Shown piece by piece: positions 1-7,967 of a DNA stretch of 16,344 nt. The notes beneath the pieces were generated by a model. It saw only the letters and a program-made list of their open reading frames with translations, ran no database searches and was not told the origin of the DNA. A program made the translations under genes and the position numbers. The stretch is from SIG598 sp045538015 (GTDB taxonomy: Bacteria; Bacillota; Clostridia; Oscillospirales; Acutalibacteraceae). Position 1 is the stretch's first letter; the number at the start of each line of letters is the position of its first letter. The DNA lies in contig JAZSQO010000011.1 of the NCBI GenBank assembly GCA_045538015.1, positions 1-16,344 of the forward strand, given 5' to 3'.

Positions 1-3000
1 TCGGTCTCGGTGACCTTGTAGGTGGTGCCGGCGGGCAGGCCGTAGATAACGGCGGTCTCGCCGTGGGCAAGCTGGATGGTGTCGCCCGACTTGATGGTCG
101 AGGTGGTGGCTCTGGAGCCGGCGGCGCTGAGGGTGATCCTGCCCAGCATACCGGTGGAACCGGCGGCGGGAATTGTCTCGCCCGCGCCGTAGACGCGCAG
201 CTCGTAGCTGCCCTCGGCGTCAAACTCCACCTTGAAGGGGAATTTGAGGGTGGTGTCAACGGAAGTGCCGGTGACCTTGTTGGTGATGGTCAGAGTGCCG
301 GTGGCCACGGGCGGGTCGTAGGCGTTGGAGAAGGCCGCGACGGCGGGTGTGGCGGCGATCGCGCCTTCCGCCTTGCCGCTGGCGGGAGTGGTGACGAAAT
401 TCTCGGCGGCGTCCTGAGTGACGGTGTACTTCACGCCGACGACGATGTCGGAAATGGTGACGCTTTCACCGGCCTTGAGGGTGAGCTTGTCGCCGGACTT
501 GATGGTGCCGGAGGCGGAGCCGGTGTAGGGATAGGATTCGGTGCTGTCGAAGGTGACGGTGTAGGTGAACTCCGCGTCGGCGGGAGCGCCCTCGCCGGTG
601 ACGGTGCTGCTGATGGTCAGAGCGCCGGTCTCGGGGCCGTTGACCAGCACCTCGGTGGTTTCAAGAGTGAGGTCGGGGAAGAGCGCGTTGGTCATTTCGC
701 AGCGGAGCTTCTTGCCGCCAAGCTCGGGGCCGAAGGTGAACTTGCCGCCCTCGGAGGTGGCGGGAGTGACCTCGGTGGTGCCGTCGAACCACTTGTAGAC
801 GGTGTTCTCGCCGTAGACCTCGTACTCGGAGGAAAGGTCGATGACATCGTCAGATTCGATTTCATCGGGGATTTTCACCTTTGCCTGCGGAGCGTACTCG
901 AAGAGTTTGTCTACATTTATACTAACGCCAAATTCCGAAGGCAGAGCGTTAATCAGCGCATCCAGATACTCTTCGGGAAGCATACCTGCCATACTATCCA
1001 TAATGGCAGGATCGGGCAGGTCGGAGAACATCAGCGCCGCGTTGTCGCCATTAAAGATTATTGAGGCAAAATCGCTCGGCAGATTGAGATCGCTTATATT
1101 GGTGTTTTCAAAACTCAGAAGCATCATTATACCGCCACTGCCCTGATTATTGCTGAGGTCGAGTGAGGATATGGCGGTGTTGTGACAACAGAGCATAATG
1201 AGATTTGTCATATTGGACACATCCAGAGTGCTCAGCTTGGTATCATTCACTAAAAGTACCCCAAGATTGGTTGCTGTACTTAAGTCAATGGACGCAATGT
1301 CGTTGCCGCTTATGGCTATTGTTTCCATTTTGGAGAGGTCATCAGGAATCTGAAGGGTTTCGCTGGTCAGGGTATTGTTGCTGCAAGCTAACGTAGTAAG
1401 TTCAGTACAGTCTGAAACATCCAGTTCAGGGATGTTGTTATTGCAGCAATCTAAGACTATAAGCGCAGGATTAGCTGAAACATCCAGAGCGTTAAGGCTG
1501 TTGTTGCTGCAATATAGATCCTCAAGTTTGGTGTTTGACGAAATATCCAGATCGGTCAGTGCGTTGTGGTCGCAGTACAATGTCGTAAGTTCGGGATTAG
1601 CTAAAACATTCAGAACATTAAGGTTGTTGTCGCCGCAAAACAGAGCATCAAGCTTTGGGCTATTTGTAAGATCCAGTTGGGTTAGCGCATTATTGCTGCA
1701 ATCCAGAACTGTGAGTTCCGGATTATTTGAAACATCCAGATTTGTGAGTGAGTTATTTTCGCAGTGTACTTCCTCAAGCTTTGGGTTGTTCGAAAGATCC
1801 AGTTCAGTCAGCGCATTGTCGTTGCATTCTAATGTCTCAAGTTCGGGAGATCCTGAAAGGTCCAGTTCGGTAACGCCGCAGTTTTCGCATCGGAAAGTAT
1901 TAAGTGGTACAACATCAGGACCGTAAATCTTGATAGTGTCACCTTTAACGGTTCCTTTGGGTCTATAGAGGTTGCCATGACTGTTAACAGAACCGTAAGG
2001 CGTAAGTGTTCCGTCACCCCAGTCGATAAGTAAATAGGTACCGCTTTCAAACCACAGGTATAATTCCGCCTGACTGCCAACCGGCAGGTTTGTGTTAAAG
2101 GAAACCAGAAGCTCCATGTTCTCGGTAATTTTCGTTTCGGTGGTGGTGAGGGTCATGCCGGGGAAAGCGCTGTTGGTCATCTCGCAGTAGATTGACTGGT
2201 CGATAACAGCCGAGTCATAATTAAAGCCGAATTTGCCGCCACTTAAAGTTTTGGGATATACTCGGTTGCCATCAGCAGCATTGTACCACTTGTATGTAGT
2301 GGCACTGCCGTCAATATTAAGCTCGGAGGAAAGGTCAACAGTACCTTTGATGTAATTTGTTTCGGCAGGGATTTCTATCGGAGCCTGAGGGCTTAAAGCC
2401 ATATTAGAGGGGGGAGTTGCCGGAAGTTTCAGTGTGGAGAACTGAAGCTTGTTTTCGGTGCAGGAGAATGAATCAAGGATTTCGCAGTCGCTTACATCAA
2501 GCTCGGTAAGCTGATTGTTATCGCACATCAGCAACTCAAGGGCGGTGCAGCCGTCAAGGTTAAGGCTGCTGAGCTCATTGTCAAAACACAAGACACCGTA
2601 AAGGTCAGCATTACCGGAGAGGTCAAGCGTGTTTATCTTGTTGCTGAAACAGCAAAACTCAACGAGCTTCTTGCAGTTGGAAAGATCCAGCGAGGTGAGC
2701 TGGTTTTCGTTGCAGTACAAATATATAAGCTTCGGACAGCCTGTAACATCAAGAGAGGTCAGGTTGTTGCCTGCACAGCCAAGGTCGGTGAGTTCAGGGC
2801 AGTTAAGGCTGAGCGAGGTAAGACCCTCGTGGTCGCAGTCGAATACGGTGATGTCACCGGTGGAGTATATCCTGATCGGACCGCTTCCGGCAATTGTTCC
2901 TGTGATGGTGTTGTAATTATATTCATATCTGACAGGATTACCGTCGCCCCAGTCGATGAAAGTGGGATTGCTTCCGCTTGCGATTAATTTGATAATCGAC

Positions 3001-3371
3001 ACCTTTTCGCCAACAGCCTGGTTGGTGGTAAAGGTTATCTGCAGAGTGCCGACATCCTCGGCCAGAGGCTCGTCGGCAAGCAGCATCACATCAGAGGGCG
3101 AAACATCGCCGGCGCTGACAAGGACATTGTCCTTGGCGTCTCCGGCGCTGACAAGGACATTGTCCTCGTCTTTGGCGTCGCCGGAGCTGACGGCCTTGTC
3201 GTCAGTATTCACCGCGTCACCCGCGGAAACGGCGGGCTGGCCTGCCTCAAGAGCCGCCCTCGCGGAGGGCAGCGCGTTGGAGAGAACGCTGACCACCATA
3301 AGCAGCGCGAGGGCTATTATGGTCAGCTTCTTTCCGGCGTACTGAAGTTTTCTGGAACAATTCAGGTTCAT
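1..3371 (-). CDS. Large secreted leucine-rich-repeat surface protein (N-terminal 1123 residues; C-terminus beyond left edge)
   Basis: I translated this frame by eye from ATG at 3371 and found no stop before the window edge, so the gene is partial. Residues 1 to about 39 form a signal peptide (basic start, hydrophobic core, PSARA before the likely cut). VSAGD-type repeats fill about 45-90. Then comes a duplicated module: a strand with IDWGDG (W141), leucine-rich repeats (about 165-300) and an Ig-like unit with YKWY (W362) and CEMTN; then the same again with IDWGDG (W451), a longer array of about 21-residue repeats of the form LxxLxCxxNxLxxLDxSxNPxL (about 490-765), and an Ig-like unit with YKWF (W861). 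From about 914 there are two pilin-like repeats opening GALTISSTVTG and GTLTITNKVTG, as in Gram-positive adhesin stalks. The role is inferred to be adhesion or surface display. A sortase motif or other anchor would lie outside the window. AAAGGG sits 11 nt upstream of the ATG. The exact ligand is unknown. Confidence 0.9.
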   Translation of the reverse strand, partial: MNLNCSRKLQYAGKKLTIIALALLMVVSVLSNALPSARAALEAGQPAVSAGDAVNTDDKAVSSGDAKDEDNVLVSAGDAKDNVLVSAGDVSPSDVMLLADEPLAEDVGTLQITFTTNQAVGEKVSIIKLIASGSNPTFIDWGDGNPVRYEYNYNTITGTIAGSGPIRIYSTGDITVFDCDHEGLTSLSLNCPELTDLGCAGNNLTSLDVTGCPKLIYLYCNENQLTSLDLSNCKKLVEFCCFSNKINTLDLSGNADLYGVLCFDNELSSLNLDGCTALELLMCDNNQLTELDVSDCEILDSFSCTENKLQFSTLKLPATPPSNMALSPQAPIEIPAETNYIKGTVDLSSELNIDGSATTYKWYNAADGNRVYPKTLSGGKFGFNYDSAVIDQSIYCEMTNSAFPGMTLTTTETKITENMELLVSFNTNLPVGSQAELYLWFESGTYLLIDWGDGTLTPYGSVNSHGNLYRPKGTVKGDTIKIYGPDVVPLNTFRCENCGVTELDLSGSPELETLECNDNALTELDLSNNPKLEEVHCENNSLTNLDVSNNPELTVLDCSNNALTQLDLTNSPKLDALFCGDNNLNVLNVLANPELTTLYCDHNALTDLDISSNTKLEDLYCSNNSLNALDVSANPALIVLDCCNNNIPELDVSDCTELTTLACSNNTLTSETLQIPDDLSKMETIAISGNDIASIDLSTATNLGVLLVNDTKLSTLDVSNMTNLIMLCCHNTAISSLDLSNNQGSGGIMMLLSFENTNISDLNLPSDFASIIFNGDNAALMFSDLPDPAIMDSMAGMLPEEYLDALINALPSEFGVSINVDKLFEYAPQAKVKIPDEIESDDVIDLSSEYEVYGENTVYKWFDGTTEVTPATSEGGKFTFGPELGGKKLRCEMTNALFPDLTLETTEVLVNGPETGALTISSTVTGEGAPADAEFTYTVTFDSTESYPYTGSASGTIKSGDKLTLKAGESVTISDIVVGVKYTVTQDAAENFVTTPASGKAEGAIAATPAVAAFSNAYDPPVATGTLTITNKVTGTSVDTTLKFPFKVEFDAEGSYELRVYGAGETIPAAGSTGMLGRITLSAAGSRATTSTIKSGDTIQLAHGETAVIYGLPAGTTYKVTET
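3109..3165. repeat. Short tandem repeat encoding VSAGD units
   Basis: A 24-bp sequence (from CCGGCGCTGACAAGG to TTGTCC) occurs exactly at 3109-3132 and again at 3142-3165, offset by 33 bp (11 codons). More degenerate copies follow to about 3230. On the minus strand it encodes repeated VSAGD or VSSGD peptides joined by acidic AKDNVL-type linkers, directly after the signal peptide of the leucine-rich-repeat protein. Because the unit is a multiple of three, copy number could change without breaking the frame. Confidence 0.8.
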
Positions 3372-3488
3372 GATTCTGTTCGCCCTTTCTTTTTTACCTC
3401 GAATTTTCAAACACTTTTACTAAACCAGACTCCGCAAAGGTGGAATTGTATGCTGTCCGCCCTGCCCAAGGATAGAATTACGCAAAAA

Positions 3489-3516
3489 AAGATAGCAATG
3501 TTGCAAACGGATACAA
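3489..3516 (-). promoter_or_regulatory. Possible promoter for the leftward leucine-rich-repeat gene
   Basis: Read on the minus strand, TTGTAT (3516-3511) and TATCTT (3494-3489) are separated by 16 nt and would give a leader of about 110 nt before the ATG at 3371. The match is only moderate and no other evidence supports it, so it is a candidate. Confidence 0.3.
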
Positions 3517-3693
3517 TTTCACGGATGAATATATCTGATTATATCATGCGCAGGCACATAACGCAAGTGGAGGATGAAAGAAAATGTAATCGGTTTCTAA
3601 ATGCGAAAACCGGCTTTTCCACGGATTGCTCATAACGGAAAGTCGGAGTGCCCCGGCCAGCGGCCATTGATTCTGGAAAGATCAGTCTGGGAG

Positions 3694-3722
3694 TTGATAC
3701 CGCACTCGTGATAAAGTATAAT
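3694..3722 (+). promoter_or_regulatory. Sigma-A-type promoter of the CHAP hydrolase gene
   Basis: TTGATA at 3694-3699 and a perfect TATAAT at 3717-3722 are separated by exactly 17 nt. Initiation near 3729 would give a leader of about 100 nt. The rest of the 458-base gap between the divergent genes (3372-3829) holds no convincing gene. Only this promoter, the weaker leftward candidate and the leader hairpin were seen. Confidence 0.8.
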
Positions 3723-3734
3723 ATATCCGTAATA

Positions 3735-3776
3735 TGCACCGGCTTCCCCGGGACAGCTTGTTCCCGACGGGTGCCC
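3735..3776 (+). promoter_or_regulatory. Structured 5' leader (nested inverted repeat)
   Basis: Just after the predicted start of transcription, GCACC near 3736 can pair with GGTGC near 3771. An inner CGGGA/TCCCG stem with an 8-nt loop lies between them. No U-run follows, so it is not an ordinary terminator, and it does not match a riboswitch class I know. It could affect message stability or translation of the hydrolase, or be incidental. Confidence 0.3.
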
Positions 3777-3829
3777 TTTGCGAAGGATATATAATTTCAC
3801 GAAAACGAGAATAAAAAGGATGTATAACG

Positions 3830-5140
3830 ATGAAAAAAAGAATATCCCTGATCCTCTGCCTGAGTATGCTGTTTCTTCTGGCTCCGCAGTACGGCGCGCG
3901 GGGAGCGTATTCGGTCTTTGAGCATTCGGACAGCTACCGGCAGAGCGATTATTACGCCCGCCTGACCGAAGTGGAACTCACCGGGAATTACCGGAGGGAC
4001 ATCGTGGAGGTTGCACGGTCTCAGCTCGGATACCACGAGGGCGGCACCGCCTCGGACATAGGCGGAGACTCTCAGGGCAAAAAGAATTTCACCGAATACG
4101 GCAGAAACTTCGGCATCGAGGGCGACAGCTGGTGCGCTGTGTTTGTATGGTGGTGCGCCCGTCAGGCCGGAGTACAGGAAAGCGTCATACATAAGACCGA
4201 GTGGGCAAAATCCCATCTGCAGCCCTTTGCCAGCCAGCCCTTCGGGCAGGCCGCCGTGCAGCCGGGCGACATAGCCTTTGTGGACACCGGCGGAAACGGC
4301 AGAGAGGGCCATGTGGGCATCGTTTCCGAGGTTTCGGACGCGGAGGTAAGGGTGATCGAGGGCAACACCTCCAACGCCGTCATGGAGCACACCTACTCCC
4401 GCGCCACCGGCAAACGGCTGACCGGCTCCGGAAATGTGAGAATCCTGCGCGTCGGTTCGCCCGATTACTTCGGCGAGAATGTTCCCTACGACACCTACAG
4501 CACCGTCACCGTGTACGCTCCGGGCGTTCAGGCCTATTCCTCGGCGGGCGGCAGGAAAACCGAGGTGCTGGACAGCCGGGATTATATGCTGCTCTCCCGG
4601 GATTCCGTCGATGAATGGGTGCAGATCGTTGCCTCGGACGGCCTTGGAACCTGCTTTATAAAGTCGGACGAAGCGGTTTTCACCGTGCGCGATCTGCCGC
4701 CCATAACCGGCTACAACGCATGGGGGGATATGTGCACAGCGGCGGCGGCCACGGCCACCACAGCAGCCGCCACGGCCACAACCGCCACGACCACAACCGC
4801 CACGACCACAACCGCCACGACCACCACCACCACCACCACGAACACCACGACCTCAACAACCACCACGACCACCACCACAACAACCGCAGCAACCACCACA
4901 ACCGAGACAGCCACCGCAGCCTCAGCGGAAATCACGACCGTACTTCCGACCTCCGACACCGTCCCGTCATCCTCGGCCTCAACTGTCCCGTATGAGCCGC
5001 CGGAGGAGCCGCCTATGGAGGAGTGGGCAATGAGCAAAGAGCAAAGGGCGGAGAAAATCGCCGTCGCCCTTGCGGTGATATCCGGAGCGGTTGCCCTTGG
5101 ATGCCTCTGGGGAATCCTCCGCGGAAGAAAGTACCGATGA
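3830..5140 (+). CDS. Secreted, membrane-anchored CHAP-type peptidoglycan hydrolase with SH3-like domain and Thr-rich tract
   Basis: 436 residues. Residues 1 to about 26 are a signal peptide. Residues about 55-215 form a CHAP-type cysteine peptidase/amidase domain: C102 in DSWCAVFVWWC, H161 in EGHVGIV, and N179 in EGNTSN give the expected Cys-His-polar triad. Such domains cleave amide bonds in peptidoglycan outside the cell. Residues about 222-290 look like an SH3-type wall-binding domain. A Thr/Ala-rich tract (about 304-370) serves as a spacer, and a hydrophobic segment (about 410-430) before RGRKYR would anchor the C-terminus in the membrane, leaving the enzyme tethered in the wall space. 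AAAAAGGATG at 3813-3822 supports this start, and a strong promoter and a terminator bracket the gene as a single transcription unit. The likely role is wall remodelling or cell separation. The bond cut (amidase or endopeptidase) cannot be told from sequence. Confidence 0.9.
   Translation: MKKRISLILCLSMLFLLAPQYGARGAYSVFEHSDSYRQSDYYARLTEVELTGNYRRDIVEVARSQLGYHEGGTASDIGGDSQGKKNFTEYGRNFGIEGDSWCAVFVWWCARQAGVQESVIHKTEWAKSHLQPFASQPFGQAAVQPGDIAFVDTGGNGREGHVGIVSEVSDAEVRVIEGNTSNAVMEHTYSRATGKRLTGSGNVRILRVGSPDYFGENVPYDTYSTVTVYAPGVQAYSSAGGRKTEVLDSRDYMLLSRDSVDEWVQIVASDGLGTCFIKSDEAVFTVRDLPPITGYNAWGDMCTAAAATATTAAATATTATTTTATTTTATTTTTTTTNTTTSTTTTTTTTTTAATTTTETATAASAEITTVLPTSDTVPSSSASTVPYEPPEEPPMEEWAMSKEQRAEKIAVALAVISGAVALGCLWGILRGRKYR
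4738..4937 (+). repeat. Low-complexity Thr-codon tract with 15-bp tandem repeats
   Basis: Nearly every codon here is ACN or GCN. Within it, three consecutive 15-bp units ACCGCCACGACCACA lie at 4781-4795, 4796-4810 and 4811-4825 (the last differs at its final base), followed by runs of ACC. The tract encodes the threonine-rich spacer between the wall-binding part and the membrane anchor of the hydrolase. Repeats in whole codons could let its length vary between strains. Confidence 0.9.
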
Positions 5141-5186
5141 CGGATGGTTCAGGGCAAGCCTGAGCGTTCATCGCGGAAAAATAAAC

Positions 5187-5224
5187 AAACCGTCTGCCGC
5201 TTTGCCCGGCAGACGGTTTTCTCG
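5187..5224 (+). terminator. Intrinsic terminator after the CHAP hydrolase gene
   Basis: A perfect 13-bp stem (AAACCGTCTGCCG at 5187-5199 pairing with 5207-5219) closes a 7-nt loop and runs into a T-rich tail. It lies 46 nt after the stop codon and separates the hydrolase gene from the AraC operon. Confidence 0.92.
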
Positions 5225-5448
5225 CTTTTACCGAAGGAATGACGATTGGAGCAGCCCGGGCGGAGAAATCCGCGATTTCTGCCGGGACAGGTGCGGCGCG
5301 GGAAATAATACAACAATTGCGGAAGATAAAATATCCCTTTTTTCTTCGTTGTGTGTTAATATATTCCCGTGGAAAGGCTTGTGATTCGATCCGGGATTCT
5401 GCCGGAGCGGAAAGACTGACCGCGATCAACCGCAAAGGAGATGTACCG

Positions 5449-6321
5449 ATGGCAGATATCAGAGGCGACCGCTCCGAGCTTCTTCATTATGATAATCCCG
5501 GATTTTCGGTGTTCTTCAGAAAAAACAATATCCCATCGTGGTGCACCTTTACGGATATGTCCGTCCACTGGCACGACGAGGTGGAGTTTATCTATGTCAT
5601 TTCGGGAAGCATCGGCTATTTTGTCAACGGTACAACTCTTCACATCCCTCAGGGGCATGGCCTTTTTGTCAACTCCCGCCAGCTCCATCTCATCCTCCGG
5701 AGCGGTCAGGACTGCGTTCTCTATTGCCTGATATTCCACCCGACCATGCTGTGCTCCTCCTCCGCCATCGCGAAAAGCGTCTCCGATATTGTGACCGGCG
5801 ATATCCCGTATATCACTCTCGACGGCGCGGACGAGGACAGCCGGCGCGTTCTTGACGGCATCGCCTCCATCGACGGTCTGTCCGACGATATCGACGGCTG
5901 GTTCGGCGCTATGCGTGCCCTTTACAGCATATGGCAGGGACTCCACCACAAGGCCAATGTCGCCGGCTGGGAGGACACCGCAGCCGGCGGCGACCTTGTC
6001 GTCACAAGACAGATGATGCTCTTCGTGCAGGAACATTGTTCGGAGGATTTTTCCCTCAGCGACATCTGCCGGGCAGGCAGTGTGGGCAGAACCAAGTGCA
6101 GCGAGCTTTTCAGAAAATACCTCAACACCACACCCATGGGATATGTTCGTGATTACCGCATTGAAAAGAGCATAAAGCTTATGGAGGCCGGAATGACCGT
6201 TTCCGAGGCAGCCCGCAGCACCGGTTTTTCCGAGCTTTCCCGGTTTTCAAAGGTATTCAGATCCAGAATGAACATGAGTCCCAGAGAATACATGGAAAAA
6301 AGGAGGAGGGGAGAGCGATGA
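5449..6321 (+). CDS. AraC-family transcriptional regulator (cupin + double HTH)
   Basis: 290 residues from the chosen ATG, which has an excellent AAAGGAG site (5434-5440) 8 nt upstream. The frame stays open back to 5239, but the added residues look unlike any domain and have no ribosome site. Residues about 15-110 form a cupin-type sensor domain (HWHDEVEFIYVISG, then IPQGHGLFVNS), in which the paired histidines resemble small-ligand or sugar sensors. Residues about 195-288 are the AraC double helix-turn-helix (FSLSDICRAGSVGRTKCSELF, then MTVSEAARSTGFSELSRFSKVF, closing SPREYM). The stop codon overlaps the start of the first permease gene (ATGA), so regulator and transporter are translationally coupled. 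It most likely controls its own operon in response to the transported compound, and the ligand is unknown. Confidence 0.9.
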   Translation: MADIRGDRSELLHYDNPGFSVFFRKNNIPSWCTFTDMSVHWHDEVEFIYVISGSIGYFVNGTTLHIPQGHGLFVNSRQLHLILRSGQDCVLYCLIFHPTMLCSSSAIAKSVSDIVTGDIPYITLDGADEDSRRVLDGIASIDGLSDDIDGWFGAMRALYSIWQGLHHKANVAGWEDTAAGGDLVVTRQMMLFVQEHCSEDFSLSDICRAGSVGRTKCSELFRKYLNTTPMGYVRDYRIEKSIKLMEAGMTVSEAARSTGFSELSRFSKVFRSRMNMSPREYMEKRRRGER

Positions 6322-7118
6322 GCGTCATCGGCGTGTACGGCTATGTGATACGAACCCGCATCATCCGCAGCCTTGCCTATAAATTCGACGTCTACGGAAA
6401 CATCCTCATGCAGACCATTATAATGACGGCAAACGCGTTTTTCTGGCGGGCACTGTACGGCAATTCTCAGGTCAGCGCCGAGGCAACGGCGGAGGATATG
6501 CTCACCTATACCGTCGTCTCGGCGGCTATCTCCATTATTCTGTCCACCAATGTTGAGCGCCGCATCACCCAGAGCGTGCAGAAGGGCAGCATAGCCATTG
6601 ATATGCTCCGCCCGGTCAATATCTTCGGCGTGTTCTTCGCGGAGGACATCGGCGCCCTCATCGCCCTTGTGTTCCAGAATCTTCTGCCGGTGCTGGCCAT
6701 CGGCTGTCTGGTCGCCCGGCCTCCGATACCGGCTTCTCCCGCCGCCTTCGGACTTTTCCTCGTGAGCCTCTGCATGGCCTTTTTCATCAACTGGCTGCTT
6801 GCCGTGGTTTTTGGAATGTGGTCCTTCCGGGTGGTCAACATGGACGCCCTCATTCAGGTCAAAAAGCATCTCATCCGGCTGCTGTCCGGAAGCATAATAC
6901 CCATCTGGTTTTTCCCCAAGGGACTCCGCTCGGTGCTTGAGCTGCTTCCCTTTGCCTATCTTTATCAGCTTCCCCTCGATTTCTTCATCGGTCACTACGA
7001 CACCCAAAGAGCGGTGCGCGGGCTGGCCGTGCAGGCCTTCTGGCTGATTTTGCTGTGGCTGGTTTTCCTCTTCCTGCAGAAGAGAGTGACCAGACGACTT
7101 ATGGTGCAGGGAGGATGA
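6318..7118 (+). CDS. ABC-2-type transporter permease, first subunit (COG4587/COG3694-like, DUF990 family)
   Basis: 266 residues with about six hydrophobic segments. Family hallmarks include KGSIAIDMLRPVN in the first cytoplasmic loop and SGSIIPIWFFPKGLR before the last helices, with a basic C-terminus. Such permeases pair with a second similar permease and a COG4586-type ATPase in an uncharacterised exporter-like ABC-2 system. The start overlaps the AraC stop by 4 nt, and the AGGAGGGGAG site lies inside the end of the regulator gene. The second permease starts 4 nt after this stop. The substrate is unknown; drugs, peptides, lipids and glycans are all possible for the superfamily. Confidence 0.85.
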   Translation: MSVIGVYGYVIRTRIIRSLAYKFDVYGNILMQTIIMTANAFFWRALYGNSQVSAEATAEDMLTYTVVSAAISIILSTNVERRITQSVQKGSIAIDMLRPVNIFGVFFAEDIGALIALVFQNLLPVLAIGCLVARPPIPASPAAFGLFLVSLCMAFFINWLLAVVFGMWSFRVVNMDALIQVKKHLIRLLSGSIIPIWFFPKGLRSVLELLPFAYLYQLPLDFFIGHYDTQRAVRGLAVQAFWLILLWLVFLFLQKRVTRRLMVQGG

Positions 7119-7122
7119 CGCC

Positions 7123-7920
7123 GTGAAAACACTCAGACACTATCTCAATGTCACCCTCGGGTGCATCCGCCTTGCCTTCCTCACCATCGTGGAATATCCC
7201 TCCGCGGTGGCCGGCTGGCTTATATCCAATCCGCTGCAGTTCATTGTAGGCTTTGCCACCATTCGCTTTGTTGTGGAGGAATTCGGCTCCATCAACGGCT
7301 GGGACGGCGGACAGCTGGCTTTTCTGTACGGCCTGTCGGTGCTGTCCCACGCGCTGTCGATGATCTTCTTCGTGCAGGGCTGGTTCATGGGCTATTCCGT
7401 TATCGACGGCGAATTTGACCGCTACCTCACCCGTCCCATGTCGGTGATATATCAGTTCTTCTTCACGCAGATAAACATCTTCGGCGTTACCGACCTTGTG
7501 CCGGGAATTATCGTGTTCATCTACGGCTGCCGTCAGGTCTCCTTCGCGTGGAGCCTGCGCAATGTGCTCATGCTGCTGGCGCTGCTGGCCGGAGCCACCC
7601 TCATCCGCGGCGGAATATATATTATGATAGGCACCACCTCCTTCTTCACCCGAAGCGTCAACGACTTCGGCGGATACACTCAGGAGATATTCGACAAGAC
7701 CACCATGTATCCCCTTTCCATGTATCCCGAGTCGGTTCAGTTCCTGCTCACCTACATCATCCCCATCGGCTGGGTCTCCTTCTATCCCGTCTCCGGTCTG
7801 CTGGGCAAAGGCTTCTGCGCCGCGCCCCTTGTCACGCTGGTTATCGGAATAACCGTGATCTCCATTGCCGCCGTGATATTCAAGGCCGGCCTGAAGCGAT
7901 ACGAAAGCGCCGGCAGCTGA
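7123..7920 (+). CDS. ABC-2-type transporter permease, second subunit (COG3694-like, DUF990 family)
   Basis: 265 residues with about six membrane segments. It resembles its neighbour in plan: GEFDRYLTRPMSVIYQF corresponds to the RPxN-type loop of subunit one, and the C-terminal part IIPIGWVSFYPVSGLLGKG is typical of the COG3694 partner permease. It starts 4 nt after the first permease, with a GGGAGGA site inside the end of that gene. The two would form the membrane channel as a heterodimer driven by the ATPase encoded 47 nt downstream. Nothing in the sequence reveals the substrate or, by itself, the direction of transport. ABC-2 membership points to export. Confidence 0.85.
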   Translation: MKTLRHYLNVTLGCIRLAFLTIVEYPSAVAGWLISNPLQFIVGFATIRFVVEEFGSINGWDGGQLAFLYGLSVLSHALSMIFFVQGWFMGYSVIDGEFDRYLTRPMSVIYQFFFTQINIFGVTDLVPGIIVFIYGCRQVSFAWSLRNVLMLLALLAGATLIRGGIYIMIGTTSFFTRSVNDFGGYTQEIFDKTTMYPLSMYPESVQFLLTYIIPIGWVSFYPVSGLLGKGFCAAPLVTLVIGITVISIAAVIFKAGLKRYESAGS

Positions 7921-7967
7921 CCGGTTATCCGCCCATAGTGCAATCTCTGAAAAGTGAGGCGATTTTT

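Noticed and set aside
63..1064. Long plus-strand reading frame rich in glycine and alanine
   Set aside because: It is antisense to the leucine-rich-repeat gene, has no recognisable domain, and its composition is what the reverse of C/G-ending codons produces.
1375..1926. Plus-strand Ser/Leu-rich repetitive frame
   Set aside because: It is the reverse complement of the leucine-rich repeats; its periodicity mirrors the real gene.
3450..3635. 61-codon frame in the divergent intergenic region
   Set aside because: No ribosome site, no domain, and it overlaps the candidate leftward promoter.
3735..3829. Riboswitch (c-di-AMP type) in the hydrolase leader
   Set aside because: A few G-rich blocks looked similar, but the conserved core sequences and arrangement of that class are absent.
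4711..5037. Minus-strand poly-valine frame
   Set aside because: It is only the complement of the Thr-codon tract.
5239..5448. N-terminal extension of the AraC-family regulator
   Set aside because: The sequence is unlike the family, has no Shine-Dalgarno site, and a strong AAAGGAG precedes the ATG at 5449.
7548..7967. 140-codon extension of the ATPase frame
   Set aside because: It overlaps the second permease gene in another frame, is rich in Arg/His as shadow frames are, and a good ribosome site precedes 7968.
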